From an uncultured Microbacterium sp. (GTDB lineage Bacteria > Actinomycetota > Actinomycetes > Actinomycetales > Microbacteriaceae), in assembly GCF_943912325.1 (NCBI RefSeq), contig NZ_CALTTX010000009.1, positions 1-64,000 of the forward strand: a stretch of 64,000 bases of DNA, read 5' to 3'. This document shows positions 33,201 through 41,885 of this stretch, piece by piece. Both the position numbers and the translations under genes were made by a program. Each line of letters starts with the position of its first letter. The stretch's first letter is position 1. The notes under the pieces are model-generated. The model was not told the origin of the DNA and ran no database searches. It saw only the letters and a program-made list of their open reading frames with translations.

Positions 33201-34502
33201 TCAGTACGAGCCGAGCAGGTCGGCGAGTACGCGCCGCCCGAACTCGAGCGACGCCACGGGCACGCGCTCATCGACGCCGTGGAACATGCCGGTGAAGTCG
33301 AAACCGACCGGCAACTGGAGCGGCGCGAAGCCATAGCCCGCGATGTCGAGCGTCGCGAGGGCCTTGTTGTCGGTGCCGCCGCCCATGAGGTACGGCACGA
33401 CGGGCACGCCGGGGTCGTGCCGCTCGAGCGAGGCAACCATCGCCTCGACGAGCGAGCCGCCGAACGGGACCTCGAGGCCGATGTCGCGGTGGACCGTATC
33501 GATCGTGACGTCGTCGCCCACGATGCTCTGGATCTCGGCGAGCACGGCGTCTTCCGTGCCCGGCAGCACCCGCACGTCGATGAGCGCCTCGGCGCGATCG
33601 GGGATCACGTTGTGCTTGTACCCGGCGGTGAGTCCCGTGGGATTGGTGGTCGTGCGCAGGGTCGACTGCACGAATCCGGTCGCCGGCCCCGTGAGCGCCG
33701 CGACCGCGTCTGCGTCCGAGGCGTCGATCTCAGCGAGGGCCGCCAGATCATCGACCATGCGGCGCGTCGCCGGCGTGAGAGCGATCGGCCAGTTCGTCTG
33801 GCCGATCGCTGCCACGGCCCGTGCGAGCTTGGTCACGGCGTTGTCGTGGTGAACGAGGCTGCCATGAGCCGCGGCGCCGCGAGCCGTCAGTCGAATCCAG
33901 ATGAGACCCTTCTCCCCCACCTGCAGCAGGTACGCGCGCTTGCCTGCCACGTCGATCGAGTAGCCGCCGACCTCGCTGATCGCCTCGGTCGCGCCCGCGA
34001 ACCATCCGGGTCGATCGCGCACGACGAGTTGCGAGCCCTCGATTCCGCCGTTCTCTTCATCGGCGAAGAAGGTGACGATGAGGTCGCGCTCGGGCTGTCG
34101 CCCCGCGCGCAGGATGTCGCCGACCGCGGTCAGAATGATGGCATCCATGTTCTTCATGTCGACCGCGCCGCGCCCCCACAGCACGCCGTCGCGAATCTCG
34201 CCCGCGAACGGATCGACGCTCCAGTCGTCAGCCATCGCCGGGACGACATCGAGGTGTCCGTGCACGACGAGCGCCGGCTTCGACCGATCACGCCCGGGGA
34301 TTCGCGCGTGTACGTTCGTGCGGCGCGCAATCGGCTCGAAGTACTCGGTCTCGAGGCCGAGACCCTCGAGGTAGGCACCGACGTATTCGGCTGCCTCACG
34401 CTCGCCTTTCGCGTTACCGCCGCCGAAGTTCGACGTGTCGAACCGGATGAGATCTTGCGCGACGCGCGCGACTTCGGGAATGGATGCTTCGGGGGTGGAC
34501 AT
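33201..34502 (-). CDS. M20 family dinuclear zinc peptidase/dipeptidase
   Basis: A 433-residue metallopeptidase. The metal-site motifs are HGHLDVVPA (first His ligand and catalytic Asp), GRGAVDMKN (bridging Asp), FADEENGG (catalytic Glu and ligand Glu), and a C-terminal MGGGTDNKAL region near the last His. The dimerisation domain sits between about 200 and 310. Cytoplasmic; likely an aminoacyl or dipeptide hydrolase. The ATG at 34502 is chosen over GTG 34511 because the promoter hexamer lies 7 nt before it. Confidence 0.9.
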   Translation of the reverse strand: MSTPEASIPEVARVAQDLIRFDTSNFGGGNAKGEREAAEYVGAYLEGLGLETEYFEPIARRTNVHARIPGRDRSKPALVVHGHLDVVPAMADDWSVDPFAGEIRDGVLWGRGAVDMKNMDAIILTAVGDILRAGRQPERDLIVTFFADEENGGIEGSQLVVRDRPGWFAGATEAISEVGGYSIDVAGKRAYLLQVGEKGLIWIRLTARGAAAHGSLVHHDNAVTKLARAVAAIGQTNWPIALTPATRRMVDDLAALAEIDASDADAVAALTGPATGFVQSTLRTTTNPTGLTAGYKHNVIPDRAEALIDVRVLPGTEDAVLAEIQSIVGDDVTIDTVHRDIGLEVPFGGSLVEAMVASLERHDPGVPVVPYLMGGGTDNKALATLDIAGYGFAPLQLPVGFDFTGMFHGVDERVPVASLEFGRRVLADLLGSY

Positions 34503-34509
34503 GCCTTCC

Positions 34510-34515
34510 ACGGTA
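34510..34515 (-). promoter_or_regulatory. -10 element, leaderless promoter of M20 peptidase gene
   Basis: TACCGT (minus strand) lies 7 nt before the ATG at 34502. Confidence 0.5.
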
Positions 34516-34636
34516 CGCCTCCCCCGCCTCTGCGCGCCCTGGACGCGACGCGACGCGCCCGGCCGTGCGGCGACGTTCGTGACGCCCGCGCCGACGTGCT
34601 AGGCTCGATTCTCGGTCGCGCAAGCGGCTCACCCAT

Positions 34637-34721
34637 GCGCGGGTGGCGGAATAGGTAGACGCGCTAGCTTGAGGTGCTAGTGCCCGTATAGGGCGTGGGG
34701 GTTCAAGTCCCCCCTCGCGCA
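34637..34721 (+). tRNA. tRNA-Leu (anticodon GAG)
   Basis: An 85-nt class II tRNA. The acceptor GCGCGGG pairs with CTCGCGC (one G-U). The anticodon stem CTAGC/GCTAG encloses the loop TTGAGGT, so the anticodon is GAG. It has a long variable arm and the T-arm GGGGGTTCAAGTCCCCC. No CCA is encoded. A 16-bp hairpin follows. Confidence 0.95.
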
Positions 34722-34730
34722 CGTAACACC

Positions 34731-34775
34731 GAATCGGCCCCTGACCAGAGATTTTCTCCGGTCAGGGGCCGATTC
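34731..34775. terminator. Strong hairpin terminator after tRNA-Leu
   Basis: A perfect 16-bp stem GAATCGGCCCCTGACC (34731-34746) pairs with 34760-34775 around a 13-nt loop containing TTTT. It also faces the end of the convergent VIT gene. Confidence 0.9.
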
Positions 34776-34801
34776 GCGTTGGCTCGATGCGCGCGGCGAG
34801 G

Positions 34802-35911
34802 TCAGCCTGCCGAAACGCCGAAGAGCAGACCGAGCACGTAGGTCACGGCGGCCGCGCCGAACCCGATCAGCAGCTGCCGCAGGCCGCGCTTGAACGGCGG
34901 TCCGCCCGAGAGCAGACCGACCATTGCACCCGTCGAGAGCAAGGCGACACCGACAAGCACGAGAGCGACGACGACGGCGATCGTCCCGTGCAGGCCGAAA
35001 ATCCAGGGCAACACGGGAATGATCGCGCCCGACGCGAAGAACAAGAAGCTCGACAGTGCGGCCCCGAAAGCGCCGCCGACGACCTCATGGTCATCGCTCG
35101 CGACGATCGCACGGCGATACGGCACGGAACGGTCGGCCACGGCCGCAGCCTCGATGACCGCGCGGGCCTGCGCCGCCGCGGCCTCGGGGTCGAGTCCGCG
35201 CGTGCGGTAAACCAGTGCCAGTTCGTTGGCATCGAGGTCGAGATCGGGCAGGACCTCGTCGCCGAAGTTGTTGGGCTGTGTGGCCTCGAGCAGCTCGCGC
35301 TGCGAGCGCACCGAGACGAACTCCCCCGCCCCCATCGAGAGCGCACCCGCGAGCAAACCGGCGATGCCCGAGAACAGCACGAACTGCGGTGCGACACCCG
35401 TCGCACCGATGCCCATGACGAGCGCGAGGTTCGACACGAGCCCATCGTTCGCCCCGAAGACCGCCGCCCGGAACGTGCCCGACAGTCGGCGGCGGCCGCG
35501 CGCCGCGAGCCCACGCACGACTTCGCGGTGGATCTTTTCGTCGGCGCGCATCGCGGGGGTGGCTGCGGGGTCATCGTCGTAGGGCGAGCGCTCTTCGGCG
35601 TTCTGCACGAGCGCGAGCACGAAGATCGAGCCGAACCGGCGCGCCATGAACGCGAGCGTGCGCTCACCGAGGGAGGGCTTCGGGATGCGCGAGGGTTCGC
35701 CCCCGAGCAGGGTTACCCAGTGCGCGGCGTGACGCTGCTCGGCTGCGGCAAGAGCCAAGAGGATCTCTTGTTCCTCGCCCGTGCGCCGCGCCGCGAGATC
35801 GCGGTAGACCCGCTCCTCGGCGCGCTCGCTCGCGACGTAGCGGGTCCAGCGTCGGCGTTGCGCCGCCGTCGGCTCGATCACGGAGGACTGCTCACCACCG
35901 GCATCCGTCAT
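34802..35911 (-). CDS. VIT1/CCC1-type Fe/Mn transporter with N-terminal ferritin-like domain
   Basis: A 369-residue two-part protein. Residues about 20-150 form a rubrerythrin/ferritin-like helical domain with spaced Glu and His (SERAEERVYRDLA, EQRHAAHW, NAEER, ADEKIHREV). The rest is the VIT membrane domain: FGANDGLVSNLALVMGI and MGAGEFVSVRSQREL (metal-binding cytosolic helix), then three further helices. Predicted to move Fe2+ or Mn2+ out of the cytoplasm, with the N-terminal domain binding the metal. ATG 35911 is best placed after GGAGGG; ATG 35917 is alternative. Confidence 0.88.
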   Translation of the reverse strand: MTDAGGEQSSVIEPTAAQRRRWTRYVASERAEERVYRDLAARRTGEEQEILLALAAAEQRHAAHWVTLLGGEPSRIPKPSLGERTLAFMARRFGSIFVLALVQNAEERSPYDDDPAATPAMRADEKIHREVVRGLAARGRRRLSGTFRAAVFGANDGLVSNLALVMGIGATGVAPQFVLFSGIAGLLAGALSMGAGEFVSVRSQRELLEATQPNNFGDEVLPDLDLDANELALVYRTRGLDPEAAAAQARAVIEAAAVADRSVPYRRAIVASDDHEVVGGAFGAALSSFLFFASGAIIPVLPWIFGLHGTIAVVVALVLVGVALLSTGAMVGLLSGGPPFKRGLRQLLIGFGAAAVTYVLGLLFGVSAG

Positions 35912-35992
35912 CTGCATTCCCTCCGTCTGAGACCCTCGCGGTCGTGTCATCATCGCACCTCGCGATGACCACTTTTGACGGCGTGCGCCCGA

Positions 35993-36493
35993 TCATCGTT
36001 TGCCGCGGAGCGCGCGGCGCGCGCCGCGTTCGCCCGCGCGCATGACGAGTGCGTGCGCTACGACGAATGCCGGCCTCAGCAGCGGCGCAGCCGCGTTCAT
36101 CCACGGGCGTGTCGTGCGCACGTACCAACGGATCACGACGAGGCATCCGTCGCGCGTCTCGCCGGTGCGGCGGCTCGTGAGTGTGCCGGGGACGAGCGAG
36201 ACCGTGCCGACGCCGTCGAGGTCGCCGTGCGCCCGTGCCTGGAGCTCTCGGCCAGGATCCACGCGGTCGAGCACGGCATCGACGCGCAACGTGTATCCGA
36301 GGGGGCTACGCACCCGTATCCCCAAGCGCTCCCCCGAGCGCACCGTCACGGCCGCGGGCTCCACACGCACGCCCGGCCACGGAAGCGCTCCATCCGACCC
36401 CGTCACGATCCCCTCGATGAGCGCCCATGCGCGCTCAGCCGAGGCATGAAGTAACCAGCGACTCTCGAACCGATACTCCTCTCGCCCCGGCAT
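35993..36493 (-). CDS. SRPBCC/START-like fold protein
   Basis: A 166-residue protein beginning MPGREEYRFESRWLLHASAE, typical of polyketide cyclase/SRPBCC proteins (a beta-strand, then a helix AERAWALIEG). Alternating strands follow (GYTLRVDAVLDRVDPGRELQARAHGDL), with DGCLVVIRWYVRTTRPWMN and a C-terminal long helix ending in Arg/Lys. No catalytic residues are fixed in this fold; lipid or ligand binding is the usual inference. It starts 8 nt after the helicase stop, so it is in the same operon. Confidence 0.7.
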   Translation of the reverse strand: MPGREEYRFESRWLLHASAERAWALIEGIVTGSDGALPWPGVRVEPAAVTVRSGERLGIRVRSPLGYTLRVDAVLDRVDPGRELQARAHGDLDGVGTVSLVPGTLTSRRTGETRDGCLVVIRWYVRTTRPWMNAAAPLLRPAFVVAHALVMRAGERGARRALRGKR

Positions 36494-36501
36494 CCGATCC
36501 C

Positions 36502-38358
36502 CTACGCCGACCGCACGCGCTTGCGAATCGTCTCGATACGCGACTGCAGCTGCGTCACGGTCGCGTGCGAGACGGCGGGACCGCCGCAAATCCGCCGCAG
36601 CTCGGCGTGAACGAGCCCGTGGGGCTCGCCCGTCTGCCGGGCGTAGAGCCCGACGAGGCTGTTCAGCAGCTGTCGCTGTTCCTTGAGCGTGCGGTGCAGC
36701 GCCACGGGCAGCTCGGGCGTGGTGCCATCGTCGCCCGATCGCGCCTCGGCCGCTTCGCGTTCTCGGCGGTGACGCCCCTGACGAGCCTGACGCTGCATGA
36801 GCAGCTCGTGCACGTGCTCGGGCTCGAGCAGACCCGGCAGACCGAGAAACTCTTCTTCTTCGGGGGTTCCCGGAACGGCCAGTTGGCCGAACTCCTTGCC
36901 ATCGAACAGCACGCGATCGAAGTGCGCTTTCGAATCGAGTGCTTGGTAGGTGAACTCGGCGGTCAGGGCATCGGATGCCTTGTCTTCGCGCTCGGCGGCA
37001 TCCATCGCGTCATCATCGAGCGCCCACTCGTCATCACCCGACGAGTCGCGATCGAGAGCGTGGTCGCGCTGCACCTCGAGTTCGTGAGCGAGCGCCAGCA
37101 GTTGCGGAACGTGCGGCAGGAAGACGCTCGCGGTCTCGCCTCGCCGCCGAGCGCGCACGAAGCGCCCGATGGCCTGGGCAAAGAAGAGCGGCGTCGACGC
37201 GCTCGTCGCGTAGACACCGACCGCGAGGCGGGGTACGTCGACGCCCTCCGACACCATGCGCACGGCGACCATCCATCGACGGGTAGACCCCGCGAAATCC
37301 TCGATCCGCGCCGAGGCCTCGGCTTCGTCCGACAACACGACGGTCGGAGCCTCGCCCGAGATCTGCTCGAGGATCTCGGCATAGGCGCGCGCCGCCGTCT
37401 GGTCGGTAGCGATCACGAGACCGCCCGCATCGGGCACGTGCTCGCGCACTTCGCTCAACCGTCGGTCGGCCGATCGCAGCACCGCGGGGATCCACTCGCC
37501 CTCGGGGTTGAGCGCCGTGCGCCACGCCTGTGACGTGATGTCTTTCGTGTTGTCCTGCCCGAGATGCGCCTCCATCTCGTCGCCTGTGCGCGTGCGCCAG
37601 CGCATCTTGCCCGAGTACACGAGAAAAATCACGGGCCGCACGACACCGTCTTCGAGGGCGCGGCGGTAGCCGTACGCGTAATCGGTGCGCGACAGGCGGA
37701 TGCCCTTGTCGTCGGGCGCGTACTCGACGAACGGAATGGGCGCGGTGTCGGATCGGAACGGGGTGCCCGAGAGCAGTAGGCGCCGCGTCGCGCGGCCGTA
37801 CGCTTCGCGGAGCGCATGGCCCCAGCTGAGCGCGTCGCCCCCATGGTGCACCTCGTCGAGGATGACGAGAGTGCGAGCATCCATCGTCAATCGTTCATGA
37901 ACGGATGCCTTGGTCGCGACTTGCGCGTAGGTCACCGCAACACCGTGGTACTGCCTGGCGGGCACCGCGTGGCGATTGCTGAAATGAGGATCGAGGCGGA
38001 TCCCGACGCGCGCAGCCGCATCTGCCCACTGCGTCTTGAGGTGTTCGGTCGGCGCCACGACGACGATGCGGCTGACGATACGTCGGCGCAGCAGCTCACT
38101 CGCAAGACGCAGCGCGAACGTCGTCTTTCCGGCCCCGGGGGTCGCCGCCGCGAGGAAGTCCCGCGGACCCGCGCCGACGCCGTCGGGACCGTCGAGCGCG
38201 AAGTACGCGTCGAGGGCCTCGACCTGCCAAGCGCGGAGGGCCTGGGCGGTGCCCCACGGGGCACGCTGCGGAAAGGCGGGCGAGAGGTGCTCGGCGGCGA
38301 AACTGCCGAAGCCCGGCGTGGATTGCTGCGTCGATTGGTCCGTCGATTCGTCCGTCAC
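36502..38358 (-). CDS. DEAD/DEAH-box helicase (SF2, XPB/RadD-like)
   Basis: A 618-residue superfamily 2 ATPase. Residues 1-25 are Ser/Thr/Gln-rich. It has a Q-like RAWQVEALDAYF, Walker A AATPGAGKTTFAL, Ia VVVAPTEHLKTQW, DEVHHGG (DExH), the motif III LLLSGTPFRSD, and a helicase C domain with VIATDQTAARAYAEIL, VRMVSEGVDVPRLAVGVYA and QAIGRFVRARR. A charged linker (DDEWALDDDAMDAAERED) and a C-terminal helical domain follow. Probably DNA repair or nucleic-acid remodelling; the substrate is unknown. GTG 38358 is preceded by GAAAGGAGGG. Confidence 0.85.
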   Translation of the reverse strand: MTDESTDQSTQQSTPGFGSFAAEHLSPAFPQRAPWGTAQALRAWQVEALDAYFALDGPDGVGAGPRDFLAAATPGAGKTTFALRLASELLRRRIVSRIVVVAPTEHLKTQWADAAARVGIRLDPHFSNRHAVPARQYHGVAVTYAQVATKASVHERLTMDARTLVILDEVHHGGDALSWGHALREAYGRATRRLLLSGTPFRSDTAPIPFVEYAPDDKGIRLSRTDYAYGYRRALEDGVVRPVIFLVYSGKMRWRTRTGDEMEAHLGQDNTKDITSQAWRTALNPEGEWIPAVLRSADRRLSEVREHVPDAGGLVIATDQTAARAYAEILEQISGEAPTVVLSDEAEASARIEDFAGSTRRWMVAVRMVSEGVDVPRLAVGVYATSASTPLFFAQAIGRFVRARRRGETASVFLPHVPQLLALAHELEVQRDHALDRDSSGDDEWALDDDAMDAAEREDKASDALTAEFTYQALDSKAHFDRVLFDGKEFGQLAVPGTPEEEEFLGLPGLLEPEHVHELLMQRQARQGRHRREREAAEARSGDDGTTPELPVALHRTLKEQRQLLNSLVGLYARQTGEPHGLVHAELRRICGGPAVSHATVTQLQSRIETIRKRVRSA

Positions 38359-38511
38359 GTGCCCTCCTTTCACCTCGGGAATCCGGCTGAACAACGATAA
38401 GCGCTCCTACCGACACTCGCCGGGCGCGCTAGCCTCGTGATGCGAGGTGCACAGGCCCCGCCCTCGACCGGCCTTCGCCGCCCGAGACGTCAGCGTCACC
38501 CGAGGAGAGCC

Positions 38512-39378
38512 ATGAACCGCCCCACGACGCCCGCCAGCAACGTCGATGCGACCGGGAACGCCGAAGCGCACCCGTGGCGACGGTTCGTCGCGATTGGCGA
38601 TTCGTTTACGGAAGGGGTCGGCGACCCTGATCCCTCCTCCCCGGGAGTTTTCCGCGGCTGGGCCGACCGTGTGGCCGATGTGCTCGCCGAGCAGGTGCCG
38701 GACTTCGCCTACGCCAACCTTGCGATCCGCGGCCGGCTGATCCAGCAGATCGTCGACGAGCAGATCGACCCGGCCCTCGCCCTCGAACCGGACTTGATCT
38801 CGATCTGCGCGGGCGGAAACGACATCATCCGCCCGGGCGCCGATCCGGACGCCGTCGCCCAGCTCTTCGAAGACGCCGTCGCACGGCTCTCATCGGGCGG
38901 AGCAACCGTCGTGCTGTTCACGGGAATCGATGTCGGTTGGCAGCCCGTCTTTCGGTCGATGCGCGGCAAGATCGCGATCTACAACGAGAACCTGCGCGCG
39001 ATCGCCGAGCGATACGACGCGATCGTCGCGGATCAATGGGCGCTGAAAGAAGTACAGGATCCGCGCTTCTTCGACGAAGACCGCCTGCACCTCAACGCGC
39101 TCGGCCACCACGAAGTCGCGCGCATGGTGCTGCGCGCGCTGAACGTGCCGAACGACTTAACGGCCCTCGAGCCCGAGACGACCCCGGTCCGCACGTGGCG
39201 CGAAGCGCGCACGGGCGACCTCGTGTGGGCGCGCACCCACCTCGTGCCGTGGGTGCTGCGCCGCGTGCGCCACCAATCCTCCGGCGACGGGCTCGCCCCG
39301 AAGCGCCCCGAGCCGGCGCCGATCGTGCACGTGGCGCCCGCGCGTGACCAAGCCGCGGGCCCGGGCGAGACCGTCTGA
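38512..39378 (+). CDS. SGNH/GDSL hydrolase family protein, paralogue of the gene at 4540
   Basis: A 288-residue esterase-fold protein. Block I IGDSFTEGVGD (Ser near residue 26), then FRGWADRVADVL, YANLAIRGRL, block III CAGGNDIIRPG, and block V DEDRLHLNALGHHEVARMV with the Asp-His pair. It is longer than the paralogue at the C-terminus, with a roughly 50-residue Pro/Ala/Arg-rich tail. No signal peptide. GAGGAGAG lies 4 nt before the ATG at 38512, so unlike its paralogue it is leadered; TAGCCT near 38430 may be its -10. Confidence 0.88.
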   Translation: MNRPTTPASNVDATGNAEAHPWRRFVAIGDSFTEGVGDPDPSSPGVFRGWADRVADVLAEQVPDFAYANLAIRGRLIQQIVDEQIDPALALEPDLISICAGGNDIIRPGADPDAVAQLFEDAVARLSSGGATVVLFTGIDVGWQPVFRSMRGKIAIYNENLRAIAERYDAIVADQWALKEVQDPRFFDEDRLHLNALGHHEVARMVLRALNVPNDLTALEPETTPVRTWREARTGDLVWARTHLVPWVLRRVRHQSSGDGLAPKRPEPAPIVHVAPARDQAAGPGETV

Positions 39379-39448
39379 GGCATCGTTGCGTGGTCGGCGA
39401 TAGGCCGGTCCGTCGTTGCGGGTGACGCGTGTTAGCCGGAGATAGATC

Positions 39449-40255
39449 TCAGCCGTTAGCGCGAAGCGCCCAGAGGGCGACGGATGCCGCGGCCGCGACG
39501 TTGAGCGAATCGACACCGCCAGCCATCGGAATCGTCACGACCGTGTCCGCCACCCCGAGCGCGCGACGGCTGAGCCCGTCGCCCTCGGCCCCGAGCGCGA
39601 GCGCGAGCTTTTCGGGAGGCGCCGCGGCGTAGGCATCCAATTCGACGGCATCATCGGCGAGCGCAAGAGCCGCGATCTCGACTCCTGCCTCGGCGAACGA
39701 GCTTTTGGCGCTCTGCCAGGAGCCGAGGCGCGTCCAGGGAACCTGAAAGACCGTCCCCATGCTCACCCGGACGCTCCGGCGATACAGCGGATCGGCACAC
39801 CGCTCGCTGACGAAGACGGCGTCGGCGCCGAGCCCCGCGGCGGCGCGGATGGCGGCCCCCACGTTGGTGTGATCGACGATGTCTTCGAGGATCAGTGCGC
39901 GGCGCACGCCGCTGAGCAGGTCGTCGAGGCGCGGCAACGTCGGGCGATGCATCGACGCGAGCACGCCGCGGTGCACGGCGTACCCCGTGAGCTGCTCGGC
40001 GATCTCGGCCTGCACGAGAAACACCGGGACGTCGTGGGAGTCGAGGAGCGGCTCGAGCTCGGCGAGCCACTTCTCTTGAGTCAGCACCGAACGCGGCACG
40101 TGACCCGACGCGAGAGCCCGCGCGAGCACCTTCGACGATTCGGCGATGTAGAGCCCCTCGGCCGGCTCGGTGACGCGCCGGAGTGCGACATCGGTGAGGT
40201 CTCGATAATCGCGTAGCCGCGCATCGCCCGGGTCATCCACTCGCTGCACTCGCAC
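39449..40255 (-). CDS. TrmH/SpoU family RNA 2'-O-methyltransferase
   Basis: A 268-residue SPOUT enzyme. The N-terminal substrate-binding part (to about residue 110, LRDYRDLTDVALRR...) is followed by the trefoil-knot catalytic domain with motif 1 LEDIVDHTNVGAAIRAAAGLGAD, motif 2 LALGAEGDGLS and motif 3 VTIPMAGGVDSLNVAAAASVALW. It methylates ribose 2'-OH in rRNA or tRNA; the target nucleotide cannot be told. GTG start; an internal GTG two codons later is possible. Convergent with the SGNH gene; divergent from the sirtuin gene. Confidence 0.9.
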   Translation of the reverse strand: MRVQRVDDPGDARLRDYRDLTDVALRRVTEPAEGLYIAESSKVLARALASGHVPRSVLTQEKWLAELEPLLDSHDVPVFLVQAEIAEQLTGYAVHRGVLASMHRPTLPRLDDLLSGVRRALILEDIVDHTNVGAAIRAAAGLGADAVFVSERCADPLYRRSVRVSMGTVFQVPWTRLGSWQSAKSSFAEAGVEIAALALADDAVELDAYAAAPPEKLALALGAEGDGLSRRALGVADTVVTIPMAGGVDSLNVAAAASVALWALRANG

Positions 40256-40317
40256 CCGAACACTCTGCCACCGCGCGCACCCGCGCGAGACGTAACGTGG
40301 CCGAAAACTGCCGCCCG

Positions 40318-40323
40318 TAGACT
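40318..40323 (+). promoter_or_regulatory. -10 element of sirtuin gene
   Basis: TAGACT with a short leader carrying AGGAGG (40343-40348) before the ATG at 40354. Confidence 0.5.
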
Positions 40324-40353
40324 CGGCGACAGCAGCAAGCGGCAGGAGGCACC

Positions 40354-41226
40354 ATGAGCGGTCCGACGATCGTCGAACCCGAAGGCGGCCTCGGGGCGGG
40401 CGACGACGCGGCGCTGGCCCGCGATCTCGAGGCTGCGGCCGAGCTGCTGCGCGGGCGTTCGATCGCGTTCCTCACAGGCGCGGGCGTCTCGACGGACTCG
40501 GGCATTCCCGACTACCGCGGCAAGGGCGCACCCACCCGCACGCCGATGACCTTCGACGTCTTCGTCGGCGATGAGGCGGCCCGGCGCCGGTACTGGGTCG
40601 GCGGTCACCTCGGGTGGCGCCACTTCGCGGCATCCGCCCCCAATCCCGGGCACGAGGCGATCGCGGCGTTCGAAGACTCCGGAGTCGCGCGCGGCGTCGT
40701 GACGCAGAACGTCGATGGCTTGCACGTGCGCGCGGGCTCGCGACGGGTCGTCGAACTGCACGGCACGATGCGCCGCGTGTTCTGCCTGCACTGCGGCCAG
40801 GTCTTCGATCGCCGCGACATCGCCGAACGGATCGACGCCGAGAACCCGTGGCTGCGGCCCGGTGAACACGTCGAGCTCGGACCAGACGGAGATGTGCTCC
40901 CCGAGACGACTGACGGCTTCGTCGTGCCCGCGTGCAGCGTGTGCGGCGGCGTGCTGAAACCCGATGTCGTCTTCTTCGGCGAGTTCGTGCCCGCCGAGCG
41001 CTTTCGCGAAGCCGAGCAGCTCGTACGCGCCGCCGACGCGCTCGTCGTCGCGGGGTCGTCGCTCGTCGTCAATTCGGGCGTGCGGCTCGTCGAGCGCGCC
41101 CGCCGCCGACGCATCCCGATCGTCATCATCAACCGCGGTCCGACGCGCGCCGACGCTCGCGCGACCCTCAAGATCGACGGCGGCACCTCAGCGGCGCTGA
41201 CTACCCTGCTGGGCGCGCTGACCTGA
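40354..41226 (+). CDS. Sir2 family NAD-dependent protein deacylase
   Basis: A 290-residue sirtuin removing acyl groups from lysine with NAD. The NAD site is LTGAGVSTDSGIPDYRG (about 44-60) and TQNVDGLH. The catalytic His lies in HGTMRR, and the zinc site is CLHC...CSVCGG (two Cys pairs separated by about 45 residues, longer than average). KPDVVFFGEFVP and VVAGSSLVVNS complete the Rossmann part. Good RBS. It may regulate acyl-CoA synthetases such as the ligase at 55801, but no link is visible. Confidence 0.93.
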   Translation: MSGPTIVEPEGGLGAGDDAALARDLEAAAELLRGRSIAFLTGAGVSTDSGIPDYRGKGAPTRTPMTFDVFVGDEAARRRYWVGGHLGWRHFAASAPNPGHEAIAAFEDSGVARGVVTQNVDGLHVRAGSRRVVELHGTMRRVFCLHCGQVFDRRDIAERIDAENPWLRPGEHVELGPDGDVLPETTDGFVVPACSVCGGVLKPDVVFFGEFVPAERFREAEQLVRAADALVVAGSSLVVNSGVRLVERARRRRIPIVIINRGPTRADARATLKIDGGTSAALTTLLGALT

Positions 41227-41266
41227 TCCCGGGCCGGGCGGCGGCGTTTACCGTGCCGCGCGCCAG

Positions 41267-41272
41267 TACGCT
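41267..41272 (+). promoter_or_regulatory. -10 element, leaderless promoter of histidine phosphatase gene
   Basis: TACGCT lies 6 nt before the GTG at 41279. Confidence 0.55.
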
Positions 41273-41278
41273 CGAGGG

Positions 41279-41854
41279 GTGCTCATCACTCTCGTTCGCC
41301 ACGGTGAAACCGACTGGAATGCGCAGCGCCGCCTGCAGGGCATGACGGATGTGCCACTCAACGACACGGGCAGAGAGCAGGCTCGGGATGCCGGGAGGCG
41401 TCTGGCCGACCGCGCCGATGGCGCCTACCTCGCAGCGAGCGATCTGTCGCGGGCGCGCGAGACCGCCGAGATCATCGGCGCCGAGCTCGGCCTGGGCGAG
41501 CCCGCGACGTACTCCGCCCTGCGTGAGCGATCGTACGGCGAAGCCGAAGGCGTTGGCCTCGATGAGTTCCGCCGTCGCTTCGCCGGCACCGACATTCCGG
41601 GCGCTGAGACCGACGAGCATCTCGAGCAGCGCCTGCGCGCGGGATTGGATGCCGTCGCCGAGGCCGCACGAGCCGCGGGAGCCACTCACGTCATCGCGGT
41701 GAGTCACGGCGGCGTGATCGGACGTTTGCTTCGCGCGGCGACCGCCGACGCCGTGCCCGCCCCCGGACAGCGGGTCGTCAACGGGTCGGCCCATACTTTC
41801 TCGTGGAACGACGGCGCTCTCACGCTCGTTGATCACGCGCTCGTCGACGTGTGA
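41279..41854 (+). CDS. Histidine phosphatase family protein (phosphoglycerate mutase-like)
   Basis: A 191-residue protein with the RHG motif at the extreme N-terminus: TLVRHGETDWNAQRRLQG (phospho-acceptor His8). The acid Glu lies in RERSYGEAEG, and the second catalytic His in VSHGGVIGRLL. At this length it is a broad-specificity phosphatase (GpmB/CobC/PhoE type) rather than a glycolytic mutase. GTG start with a leaderless promoter. Convergent with the next gene. Confidence 0.9.
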   Translation: MLITLVRHGETDWNAQRRLQGMTDVPLNDTGREQARDAGRRLADRADGAYLAASDLSRARETAEIIGAELGLGEPATYSALRERSYGEAEGVGLDEFRRRFAGTDIPGAETDEHLEQRLRAGLDAVAEAARAAGATHVIAVSHGGVIGRLLRAATADAVPAPGQRVVNGSAHTFSWNDGALTLVDHALVDV

Positions 41855-41885
41855 GGTGCGCCCGTCGAGGCGACGAGTCTGGGCG

